From JABDQZ01 sp963801985 (GTDB taxonomy: Bacteria > Pseudomonadota > Gammaproteobacteria > Chromatiales > Chromatiaceae): 64,000 bases of DNA. The stretch spans positions 103,711 to 167,710 of the forward strand of contig CAWDGV010000001.1 in NCBI GenBank assembly GCA_963801985.1, written 5' to 3'. The translations under genes and the position numbers were made by a program. Below are positions 18,299 through 25,692 of this stretch, in pieces; positions within the stretch are counted from its first letter, which is position 1, and each line of letters opens with the position of its first letter. The notes beneath the pieces are model-generated. The model saw only the letters and a program-made list of their open reading frames with translations, had not been told where the DNA came from and searched no databases.

Positions 18299-18403
18299 TA
18301 TGCGGAGAATAGTGGCCCTAATCTCCGCATAATATACGGAGAATTATCTTGCCAATGCGGAGAATACCGGCAATAATATCCGCATAACATGCGGAGTTTA
18401 TGC
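18299..18403 (+). promoter_or_regulatory. Repeated TCCGCAT palindromes upstream of the Fic gene
   Basis: Four sites: TATGCGGAGAATAG (18299), TCCGCATAATATACGGA (18324), AATGCGGAGAATAC (18354) and TCCGCATAACATGCGGA (18379). Two are near-perfect palindromes. The last overlaps the ribosome-binding site (GCGGAG) of the Fic gene, so a bound repressor would block translation start or transcription. The Fic protein's own C-terminal helix-turn-helix-like region is the natural candidate regulator. Confidence 0.7.
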
Positions 18404-18404
18404 G

Positions 18405-19505
18405 ATGTACCTATGGGAAAAACCAGAATGGCCCGCTCTAGCCTGGGAAGAAAAAAGCCTCACCAGGCTGTTAGCAGAGGTTTCTCGCGAGCAAGGGCGA
18501 CTGCTCGGGAAAATGGAAGCGTTGGGCTTTGAACTGCGCAGCGAAGCCCATCTCCAGACCCTGACTGAGGACGTGGTGAAATCGAGCGAAATCGAGGGTG
18601 AAAAGCTGGAGCGTGAGCAGGTCAGGTCGTCTATTGCGCGGCGGCTTGGCATGGATGCCGGTGGCCTTGTTCCGTCTGACCGCAATGTAGAGGGCGTTGT
18701 TGAGATGATGCTGGACGCAACCGGCAACTATGCCGAACCTCTGACCGAAGAGCGTCTATTTGCGTGGCATGCCTCGCTATTTCCGACAGGGCGAAGTGGC
18801 ATGACCAAAATCCAGGTCGGATGCTGGCGTGATGACAGCGATGGCCCTATGCAAGTCGTTTCCGGGCCGGTTGGGCGGGAAAAGGTGCACTATGAAGCAC
18901 CGCCTGCCGAACGCTTGCCCGATGAAATGGCAAAGTTTCTGCGCTGGTTCGAACAGCCGGGTGACATGGCCCCCCTCCTCATCGCCGGATTAGCACATTT
19001 ATGGTTCGTAACCATCCACCCGTTCGACGACGGTAATGGCCGGATTGCTCGCGCAATTGCTGATATGGCGCTCGCACGTTCTGAGAAAACAGGTCAGCGC
19101 TTTTACAGTATGTCCGCACAAATCCGCCGGGAACATAAAGACTATTACGACATGCTGGAGTGGACGCAAAAAGGTGATCTCAATGTAACGAGATGGCAGG
19201 ACTGGTTTCTAAACTGTCTTGGCCGTGCAATCGATGGAGCCCAGGAGACATTGGGTGCCGTCCTTGATAAAGCACGCTTCTGGGAACGCTTTGCTACAGA
19301 GGTTTTGAACGAACGGCAGATCAAAGTACTGAATAGATTGCTGGACGGTTTTGAGGGCAAGCTCACCACGTCGAAATGGGCAAAGCTCGCAAAGTGCTCT
19401 CAAGACACGGCCTACCGAGACATTCTGGATCTTATTGAGCGAGGCGCATTACAAAAAGACCCAGGTGGCGGACGCAGCACGAGCTATTCGCTGGTGACAA
19501 AGTGA
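18405..19505 (+). CDS. Fic family protein (class II, DUF4172 N-terminus)
   Basis: 366 aa. Fic enzymes usually transfer AMP from ATP onto target proteins. The catalytic motif HPFDDGNGRIAR is complete near residue 205. The auto-inhibitory motif (S/T)xxxE(G/N) is present N-terminally as SSEIEG near residue 58, marking class II. The first 90 residues (MYLWEKPEWP...LLGKMEALGFELR) match DUF4172, which accompanies this type. The C-terminus (LTTSKWAKLAKCSQDTAYRD) looks like a winged helix and may bind the upstream palindromes. It lies alone inside the prfC insertion, flanked by gene fragments. Confidence 0.93.
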   Translation: MYLWEKPEWPALAWEEKSLTRLLAEVSREQGRLLGKMEALGFELRSEAHLQTLTEDVVKSSEIEGEKLEREQVRSSIARRLGMDAGGLVPSDRNVEGVVEMMLDATGNYAEPLTEERLFAWHASLFPTGRSGMTKIQVGCWRDDSDGPMQVVSGPVGREKVHYEAPPAERLPDEMAKFLRWFEQPGDMAPLLIAGLAHLWFVTIHPFDDGNGRIARAIADMALARSEKTGQRFYSMSAQIRREHKDYYDMLEWTQKGDLNVTRWQDWFLNCLGRAIDGAQETLGAVLDKARFWERFATEVLNERQIKVLNRLLDGFEGKLTTSKWAKLAKCSQDTAYRDILDLIERGALQKDPGGGRSTSYSLVTK

Positions 19506-19645
19506 ACCGGATTGGTACCGCGAGGAAGCGCTGCTTGTCTTTGGATGTCCCTTGTTGTCCCGCAAGGATGGCAGATTATCAAGCAAATACAACGTGTTTA
19601 GTGGATTTACGATCTTACTTGTCAGAGGGTGACTTTGAGGGAAAT
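19506..19645. other. Non-coding right end of the prfC insertion
   Basis: About 140 bp between the Fic stop and the displaced prfC start. No gene, integrase or clear terminator is visible. The bases just left of 19646 show weak similarity to the next prfC codons (ACCCTCTGACA), so the exact right junction is uncertain by some 30 bp. Confidence 0.45.
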
Positions 19646-19672
19646 ATCCGGGTGAGAAATGATCGCAAACGT
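19646..19672. other. Putative attachment site (right junction)
   Basis: Partner of the site at 17422-17448; 24 of 27 bases match and 14 contiguous bases are identical. Together they bound about 2.2 kb holding the Fic gene. No integrase gene lies between them, so any element is now a remnant. Confidence 0.55.
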
Positions 19673-19708
19673 CCGGCGACGATCGATCTTTTTTTGTAAA
19701 TCGGCCAT
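19646..19708 (-). pseudogene. Displaced 5' end of a prfC gene
   Basis: From an ATG at 19708 the reverse strand reads MADLQKKIDRRRTFAIISHP and D, the typical RF3 N-terminus up to the middle of G1, then loses similarity. The full prfC at 15904-17490 has a different N-terminus joined at the same SHPD point. Two prfC starts on the same strand with intervening foreign DNA are the footprint expected of site-specific integration at prfC. The fragment cannot make a functional protein. Confidence 0.8.
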
Positions 19709-19753
19709 TGAGATTCGTACTACTTGGAATAATTCGCGGGACTATAACCTGTA

Positions 19754-19785
19754 TTTTCACCACGAAGGACACAAAGAACACCAAG
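19754..19785. repeat. TTCACCACGAAGGACAC repeat, left arm beside GxxExxY gene
   Basis: TTTTCACCACGAAGGACACA-type sequence ending AACACCAAG. Its inverted partner is at 20213-20245, on the other side of the GxxExxY gene, so the gene sits inside a 490-bp unit with inverted repeat ends. Confidence 0.75.
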
Positions 19786-19796
19786 ATTATTAATGT

Positions 19797-20168
19797 TTAG
19801 AGTACGAATCGTCTAATACCCTGCCTCATCAGGCCCACATTAAAATTCAAAAGAAATCCCAGTTGCTTTCCTGAAAGCTTCATATAAGTCAGGATTTGAG
19901 CTTCATGAATGGGCAGCAGTCTCTCAACGCTTTTTAATTCGAGCAATATTGAGTTCTCTACCAACATGTCAATTCTATAACCGGCATTTACTTCATATTC
20001 TTTGTAGGAAACCGGCAAATCAACCTGGCGAAGAACATCAATACCAAGATATTTTAATTCCCAACACAGGCAAGATTCGTATGTTGATTCAAGTAATCCC
20101 GGACCTAATGTCCTGTGAACTTCAATAGCGGCACCAATAACATGAAAAGCTACTTTTTCGATATCCAT
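19797..20168 (-). CDS. GxxExxY protein (PDDEXK-like family)
   Basis: 123 aa from an ATG at 20168 with GGGAGG upstream. It contains the family-naming motif in GPGLLESTYE, followed by YRIDMLVENSILLELKSVE, whose D...E-x-K arrangement resembles a PDDEXK nuclease core (PF13366). Then comes IHEAQILTYMKLSGKQLGFLLNFN, also diagnostic. No biochemical role is established for the family. Both sides carry copies of one repeat in inverted orientation, which suggests that gene and repeats move or spread together. Confidence 0.88.
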   Translation of the reverse strand: MDIEKVAFHVIGAAIEVHRTLGPGLLESTYESCLCWELKYLGIDVLRQVDLPVSYKEYEVNAGYRIDMLVENSILLELKSVERLLPIHEAQILTYMKLSGKQLGFLLNFNVGLMRQGIRRFVL

Positions 20169-20212
20169 AATGAAAACCTCCCTGTTTTCAACTATGTAAT
20201 TTATGAATAGAA

Positions 20213-20245
20213 ATCTTTGTGGACTTTGCGTTCTTCGTGGTGAAA
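20213..20245. repeat. TTCACCACGAAGGACAC repeat, inverted right arm
   Basis: Reads CTTTGTGGACTTTGCG, then TTCTTCGTGGTGAAA, the inverted partner of the repeat at 19754-19785. Confidence 0.75.
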
Positions 20246-20259
20246 GCTTTTTATAAATC

Positions 20260-20724
20260 CTAAAGAACCTTGGCAAATACCAATGCGTCTTCCCTGCCAT
20301 CGGTATGCGGGTAATAGCCCCTGCGCTGGCCAATTTCGTTAAAGCCTTCGGATTCATACAATATCTGCGCAACCCGGTTGCTGCAACGCACTTCCAGGAA
20401 CATGGTATCGACGCCGTGATCCCTTGCCAGGGTAACCAGGCGATGCAGTATTTTCCTGCCCAGTCCCCTGCCCTGGAAATCAGGCTGGATGCAGATATTA
20501 AGGATATGCGCTTCGCCGGCAGCAACCGACATGACGCCATAGCCAATCACTTCACCATCGATTTCCATCACCCATGAGCAATAGCCGACGCGCAGGCAGT
20601 CTCGGAAAATACCCTTGGTCCATGGGTGCGTATAGGTCAGTTCCTCGATCATCATGATTGCATCAAGATCTTCAACTTCCATGGTACGCAGCTTAAGCAA
20701 CGGGTTTTTTAAAATGGCACTCAT
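20260..20724 (-). CDS. rimI: Ribosomal protein bS18-alanine N-acetyltransferase
   Basis: GNAT enzyme that acetylates the N-terminal alanine of ribosomal protein S18. 154 aa, normal length. The start (MSAILKNPLLKLRTMEVEDL) is followed by ELTYTHPWTKGIFRDCLRVGY, the acetyl-CoA loop IQPDFQGRGLGRKILHRLV and VRCSNRVAQILYESEGFNEIGQRRGYY. The order udg-rimI, 13 bp apart, is common in gammaproteobacteria, and leuA-udg-rimI here form one transcription unit. Confidence 0.9.
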   Translation of the reverse strand: MSAILKNPLLKLRTMEVEDLDAIMMIEELTYTHPWTKGIFRDCLRVGYCSWVMEIDGEVIGYGVMSVAAGEAHILNICIQPDFQGRGLGRKILHRLVTLARDHGVDTMFLEVRCSNRVAQILYESEGFNEIGQRRGYYPHTDGREDALVFAKVL

Positions 20725-20737
20725 TCAAATCGCTCGA

Positions 20738-21604
20738 TCAAATTTCCAGCTCAGCCATGGCTAATCTTAGTTTTTTCAGATCCTCCCAGGCCTTGGCTTT
20801 TTCTGATGGCTTTCTTAACAGGTAAGCCGGGTGGTACGTCACCAGCACTGGAATATTTTTTCCAACCAGTTGATGCTTTTGCAAGCGTAAACGTCCAACC
20901 GCTTCATCGGTTTTCAACAGGTTTTTCGCTGACACACCGCCAACAGATAAAATAAGTTTAGGCTGAATCAGTTCAATTTGCCGCATAAGATAGGGTTCAC
21001 AGGAAGCAGCTTCCTCGGATGAGGGGTTTCGGTTGGATGGCGGCCGGCATTTCAGGATATTGGCAATGAAGACCTTTTTTCGGTCCAGCCCGATAGCCTT
21101 CAGCATGTTATCCAGTAATTTGCCGGCAACACCTACAAAAGGCTCGCCCTTGGCATCTTCATCAGCACCCGGTGCTTCGCCAATGAGCATGACATCAGCA
21201 TTCGGGTTACCAACGCCAAACACCGTGTTTTTTCGCGAATTGCAGAGTTCACAAAGTTTGCAGGCGACAATACGGTCCTGCAGTTCCTGCCAGTTCAAAG
21301 TACTGACAGCCGGAACCGTAAGTGGTTGCAGATCGGGTAATTCAATCAGGTCATCGGCATCAAAGCCGGAATCATCCGATAAGGATTCATCCATCTGCAT
21401 GTAGGAATGCAGATCATCGTCGGCATTTTGATACCCCCTCTCAGTCTCCCCCTTAACAGGGGGAGAGGCCTGAATTGCCGAATCTTTTTCATCTCCCCCT
21501 GTTAAGGGGGAGACAGAGAGGGGGTTATCCTCAGGTTTATCACGCAAACGATATACCTGGACGCCCATGGCATCCAGGTATTGTTTTCGCACCGATTCAC
21601 GCAT
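20738..21604 (-). CDS. Family 4 uracil-DNA glycosylase
   Basis: Removes uracil from DNA; family 4 enzymes carry a [4Fe-4S] cluster. 288 aa. The C-terminal catalytic domain has CKLCELCNSRKNTVFGVGN, GEAPGADEDAKGEPFVG, KCRPPSNRNPSSEEAASCEP and TYHPAYLLRKPSEK, including the four cluster cysteines and the water-activating motif. The N-terminal 80 residues are non-conserved, as is common for proteobacterial members. There, residues about 24-58 are encoded by an in-frame inverted repeat (21431-21528). The start overlaps the leuA stop (TAATG), so the two are translationally coupled. Confidence 0.92.
   Translation of the reverse strand: MRESVRKQYLDAMGVQVYRLRDKPEDNPLSVSPLTGGDEKDSAIQASPPVKGETERGYQNADDDLHSYMQMDESLSDDSGFDADDLIELPDLQPLTVPAVSTLNWQELQDRIVACKLCELCNSRKNTVFGVGNPNADVMLIGEAPGADEDAKGEPFVGVAGKLLDNMLKAIGLDRKKVFIANILKCRPPSNRNPSSEEAASCEPYLMRQIELIQPKLILSVGGVSAKNLLKTDEAVGRLRLQKHQLVGKNIPVLVTYHPAYLLRKPSEKAKAWEDLKKLRLAMAELEI
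21431..21528. repeat. Inverted repeat inserted in frame within the glycosylase gene
   Basis: Two arms of about 35 bp, CCCCCTCTCAGTCTCCCCCT and its continuation at 21433-21466, then the inverted partner at 21492-21527, differ at about two positions. The loop is about 25 bp. It is translated as NPLSVSPLTGG...SPPVKGETERGY, a low-conservation stretch, without breaking the frame. Confidence 0.8.
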
Positions 21605-23154
21605 TAAACATCACCAACCTGGGGATGAGCCCGCTTGATAGGCTCGACCAGCTTGTTCCAGGCATTCAGGTAAGCCTTGACTGAAGCTACAACGATATCG
21701 GTATCAGCACCCTGACCGTTTACGATCGTGTCATTTTTCTTCAGGCGGACAGTGACTTCACCCTGCGAATCTGTACCACTGGTGATATTGTTAACCGAGT
21801 AAAGCAACAGTTCGGATTCACTGTTAATGATTGTTTCAATCGCCTTGAAGGCCGCATCAACCGGCCCGCTTCCCTGGGCATGCCCTGCGGCTTCATCACC
21901 ATTGACCGTTAATACAATTGAGGCATCCGGTATCTCGCCGGTTTCAGAACAGACTTTCAGTGACACCAGCTTGACGTGTTCATTCTCAAGGGCTGAGCCT
22001 GAATCGGTAACCAGGGCCTGCAGGTCATCATCAAAGATTTCATGTTTCTTGTCAGCCAGGTCCTTGAAACGGGCAAAGGCCGCATTTAATTCTTCTTCGG
22101 AATCAAAGGTAATACCCAGTTCTTCCAGGCGTGTTCTAAAAGCATTTCGGCCTGAGTGCTTGCCCATCACCATGCGGTTCTGAGTCCAGCCGACATCCTC
22201 GGCTCGCATGATTTCGTAAGTTTCGCGGGATTTCAAAACACCATCCTGGTGAATACCCGATTCATGCGCAAAGGCGTTGATACCTACAATTGCCTTGTTA
22301 GGCTGTACCGGGAAACCGGTGATATTGGAGACCAGTTTTGAACAGCTGACGATCTGGGTTGTATCCAGGGTTGTTTCACAATCGAAGATATCACGGCGGG
22401 TACGAACTGCCATGACCACTTCTTCCAACGAAGCATTACCAGCTCTTTCACCCAAACCATTGATGGTGCACTCAACCTGGCGGGCGCCATTCTGCACTGC
22501 AGACAGGGAGTTGGCTACAGCCAGGCCCAGGTCATTATGACAATGCACCGAGAAAATAGCCTTGTCGGAATTTGGCATGCGTTCACGCAACTGGTGAATC
22601 GTCTCGCCGAACTGGTGAGGCAGATTGTAGCCGACCGTGTCAGGCACATTCAGGGTTGTTGCACCGGCCGCAATCACCGCTTCAAAAATACGGCACAGAA
22701 AATCGATATCCGAGCGACCGGCGTCCTCAGCAGAAAACTCTACGTTATCGGTATATTGCCGGGCACGCTTTACTGCATGTACCGCCTGTGCGAGCACCTC
22801 GTCAGGGGACATGCGCAACTTGTGTTGCATGTGAATCTGTGAGGTTGCGATAAAGGTATGTATTCTTGATGAATTGGCATCTTTTAATGCTTCACCGGCA
22901 CGGTCAATATCACGGTCCAAAGCCCTGGCAAGACCACAGATGGTCGAGTCTTTAACTGTTCGGGCAACCGCCTGCACTGCTTCAAAATCACCAATACTGG
23001 CTATCGGGAAACCGGCTTCAATCACATCAACCCGCATCTTCTCCAATGCCTTGGCAATACGCACCTTCTCGTCTTTCGTCATGGATGCACCAGGACTCTG
23101 CTCACCGTCACGCAAGGTGGTATCAAAAATTATTAATTTATCTGGATTACTCAT
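21604..23154 (-). CDS. leuA: 2-isopropylmalate synthase
   Basis: First committed step of leucine synthesis: condenses acetyl-CoA with 2-oxoisovalerate. 516 aa, normal for the LeuA type 1 enzyme. TIM-barrel motifs TTLRDGEQSPGASM and SVHCHNDLGLAVANSL (metal-binding HxH) are followed by the C-terminal leucine-sensing regulatory domain (about residues 385-510, GDEAAGHAQGSGPVDAAFKA). A Leu-rich leader peptide lies upstream at 23264-23377. It follows ilvB-ilvH-ilvC-pssA on the same strand. Confidence 0.97.
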   Translation of the reverse strand: MSNPDKLIIFDTTLRDGEQSPGASMTKDEKVRIAKALEKMRVDVIEAGFPIASIGDFEAVQAVARTVKDSTICGLARALDRDIDRAGEALKDANSSRIHTFIATSQIHMQHKLRMSPDEVLAQAVHAVKRARQYTDNVEFSAEDAGRSDIDFLCRIFEAVIAAGATTLNVPDTVGYNLPHQFGETIHQLRERMPNSDKAIFSVHCHNDLGLAVANSLSAVQNGARQVECTINGLGERAGNASLEEVVMAVRTRRDIFDCETTLDTTQIVSCSKLVSNITGFPVQPNKAIVGINAFAHESGIHQDGVLKSRETYEIMRAEDVGWTQNRMVMGKHSGRNAFRTRLEELGITFDSEEELNAAFARFKDLADKKHEIFDDDLQALVTDSGSALENEHVKLVSLKVCSETGEIPDASIVLTVNGDEAAGHAQGSGPVDAAFKAIETIINSESELLLYSVNNITSGTDSQGEVTVRLKKNDTIVNGQGADTDIVVASVKAYLNAWNKLVEPIKRAHPQVGDV

Positions 23155-23263
23155 TTCTGTCTCCGCATCTTCCAGTCTTCTTTCTGATTAGACTGGTAAG
23201 TTAAATTCTACTGGGTTTCTGCTGCGTGCTTTACCCCCGCCGGGGATATTTATTGAATGCCCA

Positions 23264-23377
23264 CTAGGGCAGTAGTCGCAGCAGTGACAGAAATAGACGG
23301 GCAGGAAGCAGTGCTGCTGCAGAAGCGAAAGCTGCATCACTGTGATTGAATGAAAAATGATTACCCGTTGTCATCAT
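23264..23377 (-). CDS. leuL: Putative leu leader peptide
   Basis: 37-codon frame starting MMTTGNHFSFNH and ending LLPARLFLSLLRLLP before TAG; eight of the last fifteen codons are Leu. It lies 109 bp upstream of leuA on the same strand. Ribosome stalling at Leu codons is the basis of leu attenuation. In the RNA, CTGCTGCG within the Leu codons can pair with CGCAGCAG about 40 bases downstream, and CTACTG with CAGTAG. A CCCCGGCGGGG hairpin lies between them. No T-run follows it, so the mechanism may not be simple termination. A clear ribosome site is lacking. Confidence 0.65.
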   Translation of the reverse strand: MMTTGNHFSFNHSDAAFASAAALLPARLFLSLLRLLP

Positions 23378-23385
23378 GGTTTTGA

Positions 23386-23414
23386 CTATAGCGCAGAAAT
23401 CCGTGAAAGCTCAA
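23386..23414 (-). promoter_or_regulatory. Putative leu promoter
   Basis: Reverse strand: TTGAGC, 17-bp spacer, CTATAG. Transcription would start almost at the leader ATG (23377), giving a leaderless or near-leaderless leader peptide. This unusual arrangement lowers confidence in either the promoter or the ATG choice. Confidence 0.45.
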
Positions 23415-23464
23415 ATTTTATTTTCAAATCATGGTCATTGGCAGGACCAATGATAAAAAGTTTC

Positions 23465-23538
23465 GTTACTCCGGCAGGTTTCCAGCCAGACTCTATTATG
23501 ATCAAAAAGATCCTGGCTAAAAGCACGCCAGGATGACG
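23465..23538. repeat. Short inverted repeats between leuA leader and pssA
   Basis: GTTACTCCGGCAGGTTTCCAGCCAGACTC and GATCCTGGCTAAAAGCACGCCAGGATGAC: tandem fold-back units of the ATTCC(A/G)GC..GCTGGAAT type seen also near 24519, 50359 and 51266. No gene here. Confidence 0.55.
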
Positions 23539-23551
23539 GCTATTCCTCTAC

Positions 23552-24331
23552 CTATTCTTGTATCTTTTCCTGTTCCTCTTCCGCCTCACTACTTGATTTT
23601 CTCTCCGCCCGGTGTTTCTTAAGCTTGGTGAGCGTCAGGACTGCACCGGAAATCGCGTAGGCAAAGAAGATCAGGAAAAGCACCAGTGGCGGCTGCAGCA
23701 GAACAATCGCAAAACCCAACATGACGATGACCATCACAAAAAATGGCACTTTGCCATGGAAGTCGACTTCCTTGAAACTGTTATATCGAATATTGCTCAC
23801 CATCAGCAGGCCCGCAGCAACTGTTATAAAAGCAGCGATATAGGAAATATCAGCGCCGTCGATGCCGTAATCAACACCCACCCAAACCGCACCAGCCATC
23901 AATGCGGCAGCAGAAGGACTGGGAAGCCCCTGGAAATAACGTTTATCAGCAATACCAAGTTGCGTATTAAAACGCGCCAGTCGCAATGCCGCCCCTGCCG
24001 TGTAAACAAAAGCCGCCAGCCAACCGGCTTTACCCAGGCCAGTCAGGGCCCATTGATAGACAACAAGGGATGGTGCCAGGCCAAATGAAATCATGTCTGA
24101 CAGCGAATCATACTCGGCCCCAAAGGCAGACTGCGTATTAGTCATACGTGCCACACGACCATCCAGCCCATCCAGAATCATTGCCACGAAAATCGCCATG
24201 GCAGCCTGCTCAAAACGACCGTTCATCGCCGCCAGAATCGCGAAGAAACCGCAGAATAAGGCAGCTGTAGTAAAAAGGTTGGGTAACAGATAAATGCCGC
24301 GACGTTTTTTTACGGGTTTCTGCGTTTCCAT
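23552..24331 (-). CDS. pssA: CDP-diacylglycerol-serine O-phosphatidyltransferase
   Basis: Integral-membrane enzyme that makes phosphatidylserine, the precursor of phosphatidylethanolamine. Start set at ATG 24331 (METQKPVKKRRGIYLLPNLF). The CDP-alcohol phosphotransferase signature D-G-x2-A-R-x8-G-x3-D-x3-D is complete in DGLDGRVARMTNTQSAFGAE followed by YDSLSD. About 8 membrane segments, 259 aa, acidic Glu-rich C-terminus. It sits between ilvC and leuA, an arrangement shared by many beta- and gammaproteobacteria. Confidence 0.94.
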   Translation of the reverse strand: METQKPVKKRRGIYLLPNLFTTAALFCGFFAILAAMNGRFEQAAMAIFVAMILDGLDGRVARMTNTQSAFGAEYDSLSDMISFGLAPSLVVYQWALTGLGKAGWLAAFVYTAGAALRLARFNTQLGIADKRYFQGLPSPSAAALMAGAVWVGVDYGIDGADISYIAAFITVAAGLLMVSNIRYNSFKEVDFHGKVPFFVMVIVMLGFAIVLLQPPLVLFLIFFAYAISGAVLTLTKLKKHRAERKSSSEAEEEQEKIQE

Positions 24332-24368
24332 AATGATTATCTGGTTAGAATTTATCAGCAAGTATAAA

Positions 24369-24397
24369 CAAAAAAACCGCCATTCGGCGGTTTTTTA
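24369..24397. terminator. Bidirectional terminator between ilvC and pssA
   Basis: AAAAAAACCGCC-ATTC-GGCGGTTTTTT: strong stem with A/T runs on both sides. It would end the ilvBHC transcript, leaving pssA to its own promoter or read-through. Confidence 0.88.
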
Positions 24398-24402
24398 TGC
24401 TG

Positions 24403-24553
24403 CACCACAAAGGATACAAAGATCACCAAGTCTGGATTTATTCCTGAAAAATTTCTAAAAAGACCAATTCAAGATAAATCCACCTCGTAAGGTTTTCCAG
24501 GTAATCTCTTCCCAATATGTCAGACCCCGGCTAGAAGCTTATGCCGGAGTGAC
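24403..24553. repeat. Two short repeats downstream of ilvC
   Basis: 24403-24430 is a diverged single copy of the CACCACGAAGGACACAAAG repeat. 24519-24553 is a fold-back unit (GTCAGACCCCGGCTAG...GCCGGAGTGAC) related to those at 50359 and 51266. The rest of this 180-bp gap shows nothing recognisable. Confidence 0.6.
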
Positions 24554-24576
24554 TGGATCCAGGATCAGATTAATGA

Positions 24577-25593
24577 TCAGTTTTTGGATTTATCAACGAT
24601 CTTCTTGATCCATGGCATCATGGCGCGCAGTTTATCACCGGTCTGTTCTATTGGGTGCGCAGCATTCAGGCGACGGTGTGCTGTCATTTCAGGATAGTTG
24701 GACATGCCTTCGAGGATGAATTTCTTGGCATATTCACCGGTCTGGATGTTAGTCAGGCATTCTTTCATCGCCGCTTTACTCTGCTCGTTGATAACCTTGG
24801 AACCGGTCACGTACTCACCATACTCGGCATTGTTTGAGATGGAGTAGTTCATGTTGGCAATACCGCCTTCGTACATCAGGTCAACAATCAGCTTGAGCTC
24901 ATGCAGACATTCGAAGTATGCCATTTCCGGTGCATAACCAGCTTCTGTGAGGGTTTCAAAACCGGCCTTGACCAGTTCAACCGCGCCACCACAAAGTACC
25001 GCCTGCTCACCGAACAAGTCAGTTTCAGTTTCGTCTTTGAAGGTTGTTTCAATAATACCGGTACGACCACCACCAACACCGGAAGCATATGACAGCGCGA
25101 TATTCTTAGCCTGGCCACTGGCATCCTGGTAAACGGCGATAAGATCAGGGATACCACCACCTTTTTCAAATTCACTGCGTACGGTATGACCCGGTGCTTT
25201 TGGTGCAATCATGATGACATCCAGGTCTTCGCGGGGAACAATCTGGTTGTAGTGGATTGCAAAACCATGTGCAAAAGCCAGGACGGCACCCTGCTTGAGG
25301 TTTGGTTCCAGCTCGTTTTTGTAAAGCTGTGACTGGAATTCATCCGGTGTCAGTACCATGATGACATCAGCATCTTTAACCGCTTCTTCAACGCCTTTAA
25401 CCGGCAGGCCAGCAGCTTCAGCCTTGGCTGCGGAAGCAGAACCCGGACGCAAGGCAACGGTTACATCGACACCGGAGTCTTTCAGGTTATTGGCATGGGC
25501 ATGACCCTGGGAACCATAACCGATGATGGCTACTTTCTTGCCCTGGATCAGGGACAGGTCACAGTCTTTGTCGTAGTAAACGTTGATACTCAT
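24577..25593 (-). CDS. ilvC: Ketol-acid reductoisomerase (NADP+), class I
   Basis: Second common step of valine and isoleucine synthesis: Mg2+-dependent isomerisation and NADPH reduction of acetolactate. 338 aa, the short class I length. The Rossmann loop GYGSQGHAHANNLKDSGVDV is near residue 24, followed by IMIAPKAPGHTVRSEFEKGG and knotted-domain residues DLFGEQAVLCGGAVELVKAG and ECLHELKLIVDLMYEGG. Third gene of ilvBHC; a terminator follows. Confidence 0.97.
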   Translation of the reverse strand: MSINVYYDKDCDLSLIQGKKVAIIGYGSQGHAHANNLKDSGVDVTVALRPGSASAAKAEAAGLPVKGVEEAVKDADVIMVLTPDEFQSQLYKNELEPNLKQGAVLAFAHGFAIHYNQIVPREDLDVIMIAPKAPGHTVRSEFEKGGGIPDLIAVYQDASGQAKNIALSYASGVGGGRTGIIETTFKDETETDLFGEQAVLCGGAVELVKAGFETLTEAGYAPEMAYFECLHELKLIVDLMYEGGIANMNYSISNNAEYGEYVTGSKVINEQSKAAMKECLTNIQTGEYAKKFILEGMSNYPEMTAHRRLNAAHPIEQTGDKLRAMMPWIKKIVDKSKN

Positions 25594-25631
25594 TAGCTTT
25601 ACTCTTTTTTTAAAATTTAAAATTGAAATTA

Positions 25632-25690
25632 ACCACAGAGCGCTCAGAGAAAAAAATAGTCTTTGTGTTCTTTGTGAGCTTCGTGGTGAA
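25632..25690. repeat. Inverted TTCACCACGAAG-type repeat between ilvH and ilvC
   Basis: ACCACAGAGCGCTCAGAG at 25632 faces CTTTGTGTTCTTTGTGAGCT and TCGTGGTGAA at 25661-25690. This is a degenerate paired copy of the family at 2361 and 19754, inside an operon. Confidence 0.6.
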
Positions 25691-25692
25691 AA

